Below, piece by piece: positions 54,315 through 64,000 of a stretch of 64,000 bases of DNA. The stretch covers positions 10,535,762 to 10,599,761 of the forward strand of contig OX463854.1 of NCBI GenBank assembly GCA_949825065.1, written 5' to 3'. Position 1 is the first letter of the stretch, and each line of letters opens with the position of its first letter. The translations under genes were made by a program, and so were the position numbers. Below the pieces are notes generated by a model, which saw only the letters and a list, made by a program, of their open reading frames with translations, was not told the DNA's origin and did not search any database. The DNA comes from Odontocerum albicorne. Lineage: Eukaryota; Arthropoda; Insecta; Trichoptera; Odontoceridae.

Positions 54315-55495
54315 ACAATGTCTTTAAACCTACACAATGTTATTGCCTTAACTATAAATAATATAATATTCTTTTACGTTCCATAGAAAAGCTAATTTCA
54401 TTTTTTTTTTCTTAATGGCAATACAGCATATACGAGTACCAGTCATTTCACTTAGCGTAATATTATTAAAGATAATTTCTCTACAACTTATAAATTGAGT
54501 AAATTGTTATCTGCGATTTGATTTTTTTATATTTTATTCAAAAAGTTTACAAATCGCCAATGCAAAATTCTTTGAAGTGTAAGTAAAAGCGACTTTTTAT
54601 TTGGAAAATAAATTTTGCAGGAATAAATTGAAATCCAAGTTGCAAGTATACAGGATTATGAACTTATTTTGACTTATCGGTCTCTTACATAGTCTAATCT
54701 AAATTAAAGTACCAGATCGAGAACACAGGCAGTAGAGATGACATTTTGTGGATGACAGTTTCGAAATCACTCGTCGACAGAATAAGAAATACAGAATTCC
54801 AAGTAACATTGAATACAGAATTACTTCTTACAAAAAACAAAAAGGACGCAAATTTAAGAAATAAAAACTTCTTGAAGAATTTTCAGTGTCATCTCAGAAA
54901 GAAGACTATAAGGTCACTTTGGAAGGAGTCGGAGAATCAGGAGTAGTGGGAAGAGTTAGCTATGGATAGAGGCAAGTGGATATCTGCATTGTATCTCCGA
55001 TCTGAATAGAGGAGGGAAGACATTTATGATGATGGTAATAATATAGAAAACCTAAAAGAAGAAACAATAATAAGTAATGATTCTTGAAATTATGTAAAAT
55101 TCCATTCCATTGTAATAGTTGCGACAACATTGTGGTAAACATAGTGATGACATTGAAAATCAAAGTACTGAGGCAAAATTATTATTCGCCTGCCAATAGT
55201 TTACGACACCAACTATATAACAAATATTGTAGATACTTGCAAATATCAATTTAACTTTACCAGAATGTCTATAAAAAATTATTTAACTCTTTGAAAGTAA
55301 CTTGATTGCATAATTTTGATATAGTCTTTTTGTATCAGGTCCAATGAATGATTGATTGCATTTTAATGTAAATTTATGCAGCCAATAAAATGTGTAGTTT
55401 TTGTATTAATCACTCTGTTAAATGTTTCTCAAAATACCTTGATTATTTAAATTTTTTATATAATAATACATGTGTATTTTGCTATTCGGGAAGTA
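54315..55495. other. No gene recognised
   Basis: A 66-codon + frame (54746-54946, 'MTVSKSLVDRIRNTEFQVTL'...) is charged and could be a remnant of an element ORF, but no motif is convincing. Confidence 0.3.
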
Positions 55496-55499
55496 TTTT

Positions 55500-55800
55500 T
55501 TGTGATGATGTATAAATTACGATATATTGAACACTGTGGAGCGATAGGAAACAAGGAAAAGGAACCGAATATGTGCTGTTGAAATGCACTGTGCACTTAG
55601 GAAAATATATTTTGTGATATATAAACGTTAACTAATATATAAACGTTAACTAAGAAACGGTGTACTAAACAGGAAGAAAAAAAAACTTGGAGATGACTTA
55701 GATACATCATACAAATAAGTACTGTAGGTCTGTTAAAACGAATATGTAATGCTGATACTACTCGTAGAAACGCAAGAGAGGAAGATTATATATGTAATAT
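55500..55800 (+). mobile_element. LINE ORF2 C-terminal fragment, decayed
   Basis: 'AVEMHCALRKIYFVI' near 55575-55620 fits the family's AxEMRxLRxIxGV block. An 18-bp duplication (ATATATAAACGTTAACTAAT type) follows at 55619-55655. Confidence 0.5.
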
Positions 55801-55997
55801 TTTACTGAATTGGTTATTGACACTTGAAAGAAATATTATTATTAATCTGTCTTTAAAAATACACAACAATATTTAAAAATACATAGTGAACAACTTAAAC
55901 ATTCTAAAGTTATTATTGTTTGTCATGTACGAGTATGTGTCTGTAATACTACCCGCACAATGAAACGTAACAATGTCATCGTCAATGAAACTTTAAC

Positions 55998-56085
55998 AAA
56001 TCCTTTTTTGGTTCAATTGGGAATTGAACCCCAAAACCGTGGACCGACAAGCGTCTTACCAACTAGGTAATGGAGGTTCTCCTAT
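55998..56085 (-). repeat. SINE tRNA-like head
   Basis: Minus strand GAGAACCTCCATTACCTAGT, TGGTAAGACGCTTGTCGGTC and B box GGGGTTCAATTCCCAATTG. Confidence 0.7.
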
Positions 56086-56089
56086 TGTA

Positions 56090-57220
56090 AATATTAAAAA
56101 TATGTACACGACCGTTTTATGCCTCAACATGTAGGATTATGAATTATGAGTTACATGTTTACTCCGGTGGCTCTAAATCCGAAGGCACGATTCTTGGGGC
56201 GGAAGACAGTTCTTTCAACCACAATCAACAATTTGAATATGTTGAGGGCTCTCAGACGAATTAATGAAAAATAAAAATAAATGGCGTTTATTTAATGAAA
56301 GAAGTTTTGTTTGGGTTGGTATTAACAATTTATTATTCAAAAGTATTACATTTTTTATGATACCTGATTACAATTTAATGAGTCTTGAGCATAAATGTAT
56401 ACGTATTACTAAGAAAAAATCAAATTGTGCAAATTTCAAAATTCAAATTGTGCAAATTTAAAACGAAACGCCAATAAGTATGAAAAGTTAAAGAAGTCGA
56501 GAGCATCCGGATTTTTTGTTGTTTGTATGTTTTATATGTAAAGAATAGATTTAAGTATTATAAAAGCTATAAAAATGTGAATGTGGGGGTCTCGAATGTA
56601 ATATGAAATATGTACGTAACATAAAGTTACATTTTTTTATATAATTAATATAAATATAATTTTAAAATCTAATGTTCCAGTAAATATAGTTTGATTTAAA
56701 AAAATAAGTGAATGACAAATACAACGTATAGGTTCTGATGATAATTGATTTACTTATAAAGGATATAATGAGTTAAATATTGAAAAGAGTTCAGTTAGTT
56801 TTAACCTTCCGTGTTACATACATTACATATTAAAACCATCAAAGTTAAAACTACAAGAAATATCGAAACTCTCAAGGGCAATTATTTGATAGGAAATCTA
56901 GCCTGATCTTTATTCCAACTGAAGAAATAATTTAAAATCATTAGTTAAATTTTTTTAGAGCAAATAATAAAATATTTTTCCTCGATTAGAAGTTGTGGAT
57001 ATTCATAATGTACATTTTATAAAATAAGTAACTGTCATTTTAGGTAGATTTCTATAGACCTTTTACGTATTGCAGAGGGGCTCATATCAATGCACTTTTT
57101 TCGATCATGACTAGGAGATTTCAAAACTAACATTCATTAAAAAGTTAACCTACATATTTATTTATTACCAGGATAAAATAAAATGTCTCCAATAGAATGA
57201 TGCAATTTGTTATAGAAAAT
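56090..57220. other. No recognised feature
   Basis: A fragment TACTCCGGTGGCTCTAAATC (inverted member of the 1575/5465 family) lies near 56160. Otherwise A+T-rich sequence without gene or repeat. Confidence 0.45.
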
Positions 57221-57225
57221 TTTTC

Positions 57226-58575
57226 GAGTACCTACAGGATACTATAAAACGGGAAATATCATTTCTTTTCGAGTACCTACAGGATACTATAAAACGGGAA
57301 ATATCATTTCTTTTCGAGTACCTACAGGATACTATGAAACGGGAAATATCATTTCTTTTCGAGTACCTACAGGATACTATAAAACGGGAAATATCATTTC
57401 TTTTCGAGTACCTACAGGATACTATAAAACGGGAAATATCATTTCTTTTCGAGTACCTACAGGATACTATAAAACGGGAAATATCATTTCTTTTCGAGTA
57501 CCTACAGGATACTATAAAACGGGAAATATCATTTCTTTTCGAGTACCTACAGGATACTATAAAACGGGAAATATCATTTCTTTTCGAGTACCTACAGGAT
57601 ACTATAAAACGGGAAATATCATTTCTTTTCGAGTACCTACAGGATACTATAAAACGGGAAATATCATTTCTTTTCGAGTACCTACAGGATACTATAAAAC
57701 GGGAAATATCATTTCTTTTCGAGTACCTACAGGATACTATAAAACGGGAAATATCATTTCTTTTCGAGTACCTACAGGATACTATAAAACGGGAAATATC
57801 ATTTCTTTTCGAGTACCTACAGGATACTATAAAACGGGAAATATCATTTCTTTTCGAGTACCTACAGGATACTATAAAACGGGAAATATCATTTCTTTTC
57901 GAGTACCTACAGGATACTATAAAACGGGAAATATCATTTCTTTTCGAGTACCTACAGGATACTATAAAACGGGAAATATCATTTCTTTTCGAGTACCTAC
58001 AGGATACTATAAAACGGGAAATATCATTTCTTTTCGAGTACCTACAGGATACTATAAAACGGGAAATATCATTTCTTTTCGAGTACCTACAGGATACTAT
58101 AAAACGGGAAATATCATTTCTTTTCGAGTACCTACAGGATACTATAAAACGGGAAATATCATTTCTTTTCGAGTACCTACAGGATACTATAAAACGGGAA
58201 ATATCATTTCTTTTCGAGTACCTACAGGATACTATAAAACGGGAAATATCATTTCTTTTCGAGTACCTACAGGATACTATAAAACGGGAAATATCATTTC
58301 TTTTCGAGTACCTACAGGATACTATAAAACGGGAAATATCATTTCTTTTCGAGTACCTACAGGATACTATAAAACGGGAAATATCATTTCTTTTCGAGTA
58401 CCTACAGGATACTATAAAACGGGAAATATCATTTTTTTTCGAGTACCTACAGGATACTATAAAACGGGAAATATCATTTCTTTTCGAGTACCTACAGGAT
58501 ACTATAAAACGGGAAATATCATTTCTTTTCGAGTACCTACAGGATACTATAAAACGGGAAATATCATTTCTTTTC
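57226..58575 (+). repeat. 45-bp minisatellite, exactly 30 copies, nearly identical
   Basis: The unit is GAGTACCTACAGGATACTAT + AAAACGGGAAATATCATTTC + TTTTC. Thirty uninterrupted copies show only two substitutions by eye: A to G at 57336 (copy 3) and C to T at 58435 (copy 27). Because 45 is 15 codons, long frames stay open on both strands (repeat peptides 'IKREISFLFEYLQDT' + and 'KRNDISRFIVSCRYS' -). They overlap fully and lack any gene context, so I do not annotate proteins. Each unit contains CTATAAAACGG, a TATA-box-like word. Near-identity means recent expansion or homogenisation, and copy number could be affected by assembly. Confidence 0.98.
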
Positions 58576-58579
58576 ACAT

Positions 58580-59065
58580 ACAGACGAAATCTACTTGATT
58601 TTTGCGGTCAGCGCTGGAAGGCAGTTTACAACAGGGAAAAGGAATATACCAATCAAAATTGATAATTTAAATAAAATGACAGTAAAAAAATAATGGTCGG
58701 TTGTTGGTTAGTTTATTTTATTTAAATAATCGATATATAGGATTTATGTGAGCTCGTGAGTGTGGGTCTCTTCTTGTTGTTTTAATTTTGGATGTTTTTG
58801 TATTTGTGTTTCTGTGTGTTTTTCTTTTTTTCTTCTTTTTTTTTGTTTTGAATTTGTTTTGATTTTTATTCTTATGATTGTGTGCGGTATATTGTGGGAT
58901 GAATATTTTTGGTCTTTCTGGAGTGATAATGTGTGAGGAGTTGAGTTTCGCAAGATGTCTCCAGTTGTAGTTGAGTGTTACTGTTTGTCAGGTTGATGAG
59001 AGCGTGCAACGGGGTTTTTTTGTGTTATCAAAAATTGGAAAGAAGTATCGATTTATTTTTTCATG
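58580..59065. other. No gene; T/G-rich stretch 58770-58930
   Basis: 58770-58930 is T- and G-rich on the + strand with TTTTTCTTTTTTTCTTC runs. No recognised element. Confidence 0.5.
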
Positions 59066-59067
59066 CT

Positions 59068-59235
59068 AAATATCCTCAGTGAGATACAGGCAAAAGCCTA
59101 GTTTACTGGGGATATGACAAATGAAAGGCAACAAACCCAGATCCATTAAAATTATATGTCCAAATCAAATTACCTGTTGTTTTTTTTCAAATTGTGTATA
59201 TTTCTTGTCATGTGTAATAATAAATAAAATAATTA
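59068..59235 (+). repeat. Dispersed ~150-bp retroposon-like repeat, copy 2
   Basis: CTCAGTGAGATACAGGCAAA, CCTAGTTTACTGGGGATATG, GGCAACAAACCCAGATCCAT and TTTCTTGTCATGTG match 63830-63990 closely, with a TAATAATAAATAAAAT tail. Confidence 0.85.
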
Positions 59236-59239
59236 AAAT

Positions 59240-59540
59240 ATATTTACAAAGTCTATGCCCTTTTAATTATAAACAATATTTTTTTTACTATCTTTATTAC
59301 TACCACTGACGAGTTTCGTTCTGTCAGTACATGTGTAATGGTTATAAGTTAAAATTTTAACATATACGAGTGCTATAAATTATATCGATTAATAAGTTCC
59401 GATAGACTTTAAGGATCAGTAAAAGCAGTTTATATGTTTCTTAATCTGGTATGATTAATACTACTTAACCGTTTTGTTCTTATATAATTTTGATTGAGAA
59501 TCAATAAAACTTTTAAACTTCATCACCATCCCCGAATTTT
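59240..59540. other. No recognised feature
   Basis: Nothing noted. Confidence 0.5.
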
Positions 59541-59544
59541 CTCA

Positions 59545-59700
59545 TTCATTTGAGGTCTACGTGACAAGTTGCCTCCCTCCATCGTGCTTTGTTCAAAGTC
59601 ATCTCCGGAGTCAGGTTCAAAACACCCACATGTCGTTTGATGCAATCCTTCGATCGCTTCTTTAAACAATCTCTTCGTCCATTTTCAAAGACTTTAATTT
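59545..59700 (-). mobile_element. C-terminal fragment of a second LINE family
   Basis: The minus strand has one open stretch of about 48 codons: 'KVFENGRRDCLKKRSKDCIK', 'RHVGVLNLTPEMTLNKARWR', 'EATCHVDLK', then stop. The pattern GxRxxxxxKRxKDCIK...L.L.P......ARWR is typical of the C-terminus of several non-LTR retrotransposon polyproteins. It differs from the dominant family here, which ends in SAYPxGK. Confidence 0.55.
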
Positions 59701-59704
59701 GCCG

Positions 59705-60355
59705 TCACAAATTTTCCGCATATTAGACAGGTTTTCTTTGTACTTTTCCACACCACCATACTGTTTCAAACTAATTGAAGAAAATAATACAAAATTTACT
59801 ATAAATAATATAAAACGTTTTGTGTATCGATATTTCGTAATAAAATATCACCTCAAGAGCGCTGTGCTTTTGTCATTATAAAAGGTAGCTCATTAGCGCT
59901 ACTTCTTAAATGTGAGTTACATTAGGATGAAAGTAAAATATTTAAAATAAATAAAAGAGTCAACTTATAATCAGATCTTTTACACCGATATTTTCCACTC
60001 TTATTTTTGGACAAATATCAAGATTATTTCGATCAAATAAAAACGCAGGAAGGTACGTCCCCTGGGGCGAGTTTAGAAAACCTCGACGCATTTTGGTCCC
60101 CAGTAAGTTTCCAAAAAGACGAATGAAACATTTCTAGATAACTTAGGATTCAGGAAAGAGGTCATAAATAAATGGTGAGAAAAATATTGGAAGATTTTCG
60201 AGGCTCTTTAAGCTAGCATATTTGATTATCACCCAAGCATTCCGGGATAGTTTTACTTTCTGAGTTTATTAAGGCCTTGGCCATTACTATTGGGTTGAAT
60301 CATAAAAAAACTTCCGTTTTAATATATCAATATTAATGTAAAAAAACGTCAATGC
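59705..60355. other. No recognised feature
   Basis: No gene or repeat recognised. A moderate-GC patch lies at 60050-60120. Confidence 0.45.
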
Positions 60356-60358
60356 TAT

Positions 60359-60852
60359 TGTAGGGTACCCACGTTCCTAAATATTGTTAACATTCAGGGT
60401 CAACGACCGATGAATCAACCTCTGGATATCTACAATTGTCACATACCAGAAACGTCAACACTGTGTACACGCAAATAATATTTACATCGCATTCCAAGGT
60501 AGAAAGAGAACACATCGCGTTGTCTCGCCGTTTCGGCAATAAATATCCTACCCACTATATCATTGGCAACGTCTGCAAACGCCTTGTCATGCACAGGAGT
60601 GAGATGGGGATATACGGCGGACGCATTCACGCGCCCCGTTCTGAAATTCTATATATATACCTACTTATCGTTGAATAAAGGGCACTTATTGTTAATCATT
60701 TGACTTGTTATTATTCACTTGACCATTCATCGCTGTTCACTATTTATCGATTATTCACTCTCACTTTTATCGCATTCCTGAATTTTGTATTTTATTTTAA
60801 ATACAAACAAATCAAGATCATCACGACGTATCAAATTAAGCATCACGCTAAA
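60359..60852 (+). mobile_element. 5' LTR of a CsRn1/gypsy-type retrotransposon
   Basis: About 490 bp beginning TGTAGGGTACCCACG and ending just before a primer-binding site. It has an LTR layout: a TATA-like CTATATATATACC at 60648-60660, then AATAAA at 60674-60679, then a T-rich stretch. Position relative to the tRNA-Trp-type primer-binding site identifies it as the 5' LTR. No second LTR, gag-pol frames or integrase were found, so the element is a truncated remnant. The exact 3' boundary is uncertain by a few bases. Confidence 0.7.
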
Positions 60853-60853
60853 T

Positions 60854-60865
60854 TGGTGACCCCGA
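60854..60865 (+). promoter_or_regulatory. Retrotransposon primer-binding site, tRNA-Trp type
   Basis: TGGTGACCCCGA is complementary to the CCA-tailed 3' end of insect tRNA-Trp over 12 bases. The match then stops (ACGAAAAGG). Use of tRNA-Trp as primer is characteristic of the CsRn1 group of Ty3/gypsy elements. About 40 bases downstream lies ATGTCAACATCAACATCATC, a possible start of the gag frame, which is soon lost. Confidence 0.7.
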
Positions 60866-61089
60866 ACGAAAAGGAACACAGAATTCGACTAAAACGAATA
60901 TAGCGATGTCAACATCAACATCATCAGCACGTCCTACTAGGACATACGCTACACTATCTTAATCAATTATATATTGGCCAGTATTTGCAATGACTTGTCG
61001 CTATTTTATCAGGCAACTTTTAATACCTTTTGAGTAGAATTCCGCTAGTTTTAGCGTGAAAACATATTCGACAAACTTTCGAATCTGGT

Positions 61090-61700
61090 TTTCATTAAAA
61101 AAAATTACACATCAAAACATTTTGCAGCAATCAAAACAGTTATAATCGGATAGTCGAAGGTCAGGTGAGTATGGTGGGTGAGGTAAAACAGACCAGATAA
61201 GCTCTAAAAAAGTTTCCTGTATTATTCTTGACGTATGGGGTCTTGCGTTGTCATGGAGAACAACATTTTCCCGATTGACGAACGCAGGGTATTTTTCGAT
61301 CAAACTTTGAAGTTGATCAAACTTACGTTGTGCTGCTGGACGTATACATCTGCATTTACTGTTTAATTACGGTTTAAAAGTTCAAAATTAACAATACCGC
61401 AACGATCCCACCATATACAAAACATTATTTTTCTTCCATGAAGCTCAGCTTTTGGAACCGACAGTGGAGATTCATTCTTGACAACCCACTGCCTTTGACA
61501 TAGAACATTGTCGTACCTAAATACTCAGTTTGCTGACTTTCCCCATATTTTCTAAGTGGCGACATGTGGGAGATTGTGACATGTTTAACTTGTTTGCTAA
61601 TTCTCGAGTACTTTGGCATTTATTACGTTCCACCAATGATTTTAATTCTTCATCATCAAAGTCCTATGAACGCCCTGGTCTGGGTTAATCTTTCAATGAA
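61090..61700 (-). pseudogene. Mariner-type transposase relic
   Basis: The minus strand begins with 'FDDEELKSLVERNKCQSTRE' and 'LANKLNMSQSPTCRHLENMG' (second helix-turn-helix). After several shifts it gives 'IMFCIWWDRCGIVNFELLNR', 'VNADVYVQQ', then 'LIEKYPAFVNRENVVLHDNA' and 'RPHTSRIIQETF'. It ends in 'LPHPPYSPDLRLSDYNCF', with 34 residues between the last two Asp. The first catalytic motif (T-D-E-x-W) is not recognisable, and at least four frameshifts or stops occur. It is a third mariner lineage in the window. Confidence 0.85.
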
Positions 61701-61714
61701 GTATTTCCAGTTTA

Positions 61715-62515
61715 TTATTTAACCCTTCCTTCCCTGTGATGTGTAACAAGTACACATTGCTTCTAAAAACTTCAATATCTCTTGCTTCTAAAAACTTCAA
61801 TAAATATAATAAATACTGGGTTCAGATTTTAGATATTCCTCCGTAATACATTTACGCATTGAATGAAAAAAATCACTTATCGGCCACATCAGAGATATTT
61901 TGTGAAAATCGGGAATAAATTCACCAATACAATCAAACGTGTGCCAGTGTATGACGTAGGTATATTCATTCTAAAAAAAATCTATGGGTGAGGAAGCGAC
62001 GCTCTTCACGTCTCACTCTCACTCTACTTCGATATATGAGAACGCATTAAAAAGAATCTCAGTTCGCTCGCTTCAGTAGCTCTCGGGCTTTCATTTGAGG
62101 TGGTCGCCCGTTTTTGTGAACGTCGGCCGATGTTTTATTTCTTCATGTTTTTAGCAATTAAATTTCAATTATTATCACGTTTGACTTCAAATTTAATAAA
62201 TTTAAGCGATTGGCTATGGATATTCTTATTTTTTCGATTTTAAATCGCTCATTTTTACAGGTGTATTGATGTGTATTGAATACACAGCACCGAAAAGTTA
62301 ATACAATGTGAATACTGTCACAGTCATGATAAGACTGAGGGATACTTATTTACTCCAAACAGGAAAAAACTTGTCAAGTATGAGGAGTCGTTGGGATCAA
62401 TAAATAATTATCACAAATTGTTTCAATAACAGAAATAATATATGACTCAACTCAACAGTTGCCTAAAATATACTATATGAGAGCTCATGGAGGACAATTG
62501 TTAAAAGTATAATTG
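61715..62515. other. 26-bp duplication at 61758-61805, otherwise nothing seen
   Basis: TTGCTTCTAAAAACTTCAAT with ATCTC is repeated once. A GC-richer patch at 61985-62130 is not identified. Confidence 0.5.
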
Positions 62516-62518
62516 TTT

Positions 62519-62640
62519 TATAATCAACTTTCATTGTATATATCGCAACCTGTCAGTTTTAGAATCCACTTTCATTGTATATATCGCAACCTGTCGGTTT
62601 TATAATCCACTTTCATTGTATATATCACAACCGTATGTAA
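62519..62640 (-). repeat. Tandemly amplified SINE tail, ~43-bp units, 2.8 copies
   Basis: CACTTTCATTGTATATATCG with CAACCTGTCGGTTTTA is repeated. Each unit is the inverted SINE tail (CGACAGGTTGCGATATATAC on the minus strand). A SINE body fragment continues to the right (ATCTTCCAATCAATCAATCA). Confidence 0.8.
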
Positions 62641-62775
62641 ATATCTTCCAATCAATCAATCAAGAGTTTTAAAGTTAAAGTCAAACTGAAACCCATTTTA
62701 AAAAATATGGGTCACAGGGGACCCTGTTGCGTTCATGACTTGGTCAGCCCATCAAATCGGTGGTTTACCTTTACT
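62640..62775 (-). repeat. SINE body remnant joined to a second repeat
   Basis: Minus strand GGGTTTCAGTTTGACTTTAA is the SINE body. To the right lies GGGTCACAGGGGACCCTGTT and CTTGGTCAGCCCATCAAATC, shared in part with an inverted copy at 49560-49620. Confidence 0.45.
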
Positions 62776-62924
62776 TCCTTATAAAGAAAGATACTAAGTA
62801 TAATTTATAAAATTTGAAACAAAATTTTGAACGGAGAAAATTTATAAAACAAAGTTCAAATTCCTGTCGATCATTTTAAACTGTTGCCATTTTTTGTTTT
62901 TACCATTACTTACCAAATTATTTA

Positions 62925-63128
62925 CTAAAATCGTTTAGAAAATATCGCGTATTTAAAGGTATTTGAATACTTAAAAATGTCAGCGTTAGCTGCTTTAATT
63001 TTAGCGTCTTGTAACGTATTCACACGATACCAGTTGAATAGTTTGGGCTGAAGGAAAATAAATTTATTTAACAGAGCGGCATCTGCCTCTTGGTCCTTTT
63101 GAGAGTGCCGAAAGAGCGGCCCCGACAT
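62925..63128 (-). CDS. Candidate coding segment, unidentified
   Basis: A 67-codon minus frame starts at an ATG (63128): 'MSGPLFRHSQKDQEADAALL', 'NKFIFLQPKLFNWYRVNTLQ', 'DAKIKAANADIFKYSNTFKY'. Composition over the first ~55 codons is balanced and less A+T-rich than the neighbourhood, and it looks like ordinary protein. A GTATTC near the end of the sensible part could be a splice donor, making this a first exon. A second ATG upstream (ATGGCCTCG at about 63153) opens a different 28-codon frame. I know no family for it. A retroposed gene fragment is equally possible. Confidence 0.25.
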   Translation of the reverse strand: MSGPLFRHSQKDQEADAALLNKFIFLQPKLFNWYRVNTLQDAKIKAANADIFKYSNTFKYAIFSKRF

Positions 63129-63348
63129 GGTATGCTAAACACGAGGCCATTTTTACACAATGCGGAGGCGAGACAATTTCAAATTGTTTAAACCAAAGGA
63201 TCTCAAACGGAGATATAAATATCTTATGGGACGATACGGATAAATATTTTGTCTCCTTAGATTGTTACTATATTATAGTATTCAGTAATACGGAATGCAA
63301 TTATGATGGAAGTTAATATTTTTTTTCAATATGACAGTGTTTTTTTTT

Positions 63349-63531
63349 GTGCTTTATGTGTTGTCATTGTGTAGGTGCTTCTCTCGAGTCTCATTTGTTT
63401 GTTGTGATTGTGCTTCATGTGTTGCCATTGTGTAGGTGCTTCTCTCGAGTCTCATTTGTTTGTTGTGATTATGCTTCATGTGTTGTCATTGTGTAGGTGC
63501 TTCTCTCGAGTCTCATTTGTTTGTTGTGATT
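63349..63531 (+). repeat. 61-bp tandem array, exactly 3 copies
   Basis: GTGCTTCATGTGTTGCCATT, GTGTAGGTGCTTCTCTCGAG, TCTCATTTGTTTGTTGTGAT and T repeat three times with two or three substitutions in total. Confidence 0.97.
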
Positions 63532-63534
63532 GAC

Positions 63535-63825
63535 TTCTTCTTTCAGCAGCTCTTTTTGCAGCCACCTTATCATTTTGATTTGTAATAATAAGTCAGCAAT
63601 ACTTTAAATTAAAATGTTATCCAACATAAATAATTTTACATTTTAAGGTTAGTTTTTCAAAACGGTGAGTTTAATCCTGAATGATTAATGAAACTAGAAA
63701 TGTTTTATAATGTAATATTTGAATTAAACGCAACGTCTAACAGAGTATACATATAACTTATTGACAGAAAACTTTACATAAACTATTGATAACTAAAATT
63801 CGTTTATTTATTTTATTTTATTTAT
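63535..63825. other. No recognised feature
   Basis: Nothing noted before the terminal repeat copy. Confidence 0.5.
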
Positions 63826-64000
63826 TTGTTTTACACACGACAAGAAATATATATAATTTGCGAAAAAAATAACAGGTAATGTAATTTGGACACACAATTT
63901 TAATGGATCTGGGTTTGTTGCCTTTCATTTGTCGTTTCCCCAGTAAACTAGGCTTATGCCTGTATCTCACTGAGGACATATAGCATGAAAAAATAAATTG
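63826..64000 (-). repeat. Dispersed ~150-bp retroposon-like repeat, copy 3
   Basis: Minus strand CTCAGTGAGATACAGGCATA, AGCCTAGTTTACTGGGGAAA, GGCAACAAACCCAGATCCAT and TTTCTTGTCGTGTG with a TAAATAAAATAAAATAAA tail. It reaches the window edge at its 5' side. The ATTTTTTCATGCTA upstream of the repeat is also shared with the copy at 59068. Confidence 0.85.

Noticed and set aside
57226..58575. Two long overlapping proteins of ~450 residues on opposite strands, or a CRISPR array
   Set aside because: Both frames are by-products of a 45-bp unit with no stop. There are no spacers, no signal of a gene start and no neighbouring cas-like genes, and the DNA is eukaryotic.

Overview
This window looks like gene-poor, A+T-rich nuclear DNA from an arthropod, most likely an insect. 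No bacterial gene organisation is present. The only long open frames belong to transposable elements or to tandem repeats whose unit length is a multiple of three. No convincing intact host gene, rRNA or functional tRNA was found. Two short open frames (50132-50545 and 62925-63128, both minus) are the only candidates for host exons or retroposed gene fragments, and I cannot name either.

The DNA is a mosaic of old and young mobile elements. The best-preserved one is a complete mariner element at 42032-43318, with 31-bp perfect terminal inverted repeats, a TA duplication and an uninterrupted D,D34D transposase. Three other Tc1/mariner-type elements are broken: 5640-6460 (+), 44112-45038 (-, internally deleted and frameshifted) and 61090-61700 (-). 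A fourth, at 32416-32999, is a deleted element split by a piece of a Penelope-like retroelement. A 5'-truncated Penelope-like element with a GIY-YIG endonuclease lies at 20345-21005 (-). Its 3'-terminal sequence recurs at 32650 and as a fold-back pair at 54142-54312, and carries a hammerhead-ribozyme-like core. A CsRn1/gypsy-type LTR with a tRNA-Trp-like primer-binding site lies at 60359-60960. A hAT-like miniature element with an 8-bp target duplication occupies 52440-52842.

Most of the remaining recognisable DNA is debris of one non-LTR retrotransposon family. It is seen on both strands, usually as the reverse-transcriptase C-terminus ending in a 'SAYPxGK' motif. There are also several tRNA-derived SINE families: one abundant family with a tail ending in GTATACAA...GTAATAC, a second ~400-bp composite family, and at least one singleton. 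A fragment of a second LINE family lies at 59545-59700.

Tandem repeats are numerous. They include a nearly perfect 45-bp x 30 minisatellite (57226-58575), a 69-bp x 8 array (26923-27474), 61-bp x 3 (63349-63531), 53-bp x 3, 33-bp x 4 with an adjoining 18-bp hairpin, 31-bp x 6, 21-bp x 5, 20-bp x ~13, and degenerate satellites of ~100, ~134, ~150 and ~165 bp. The elements do not form a pathway. The layout reads as nested insertion, decay and local amplification of repeats.
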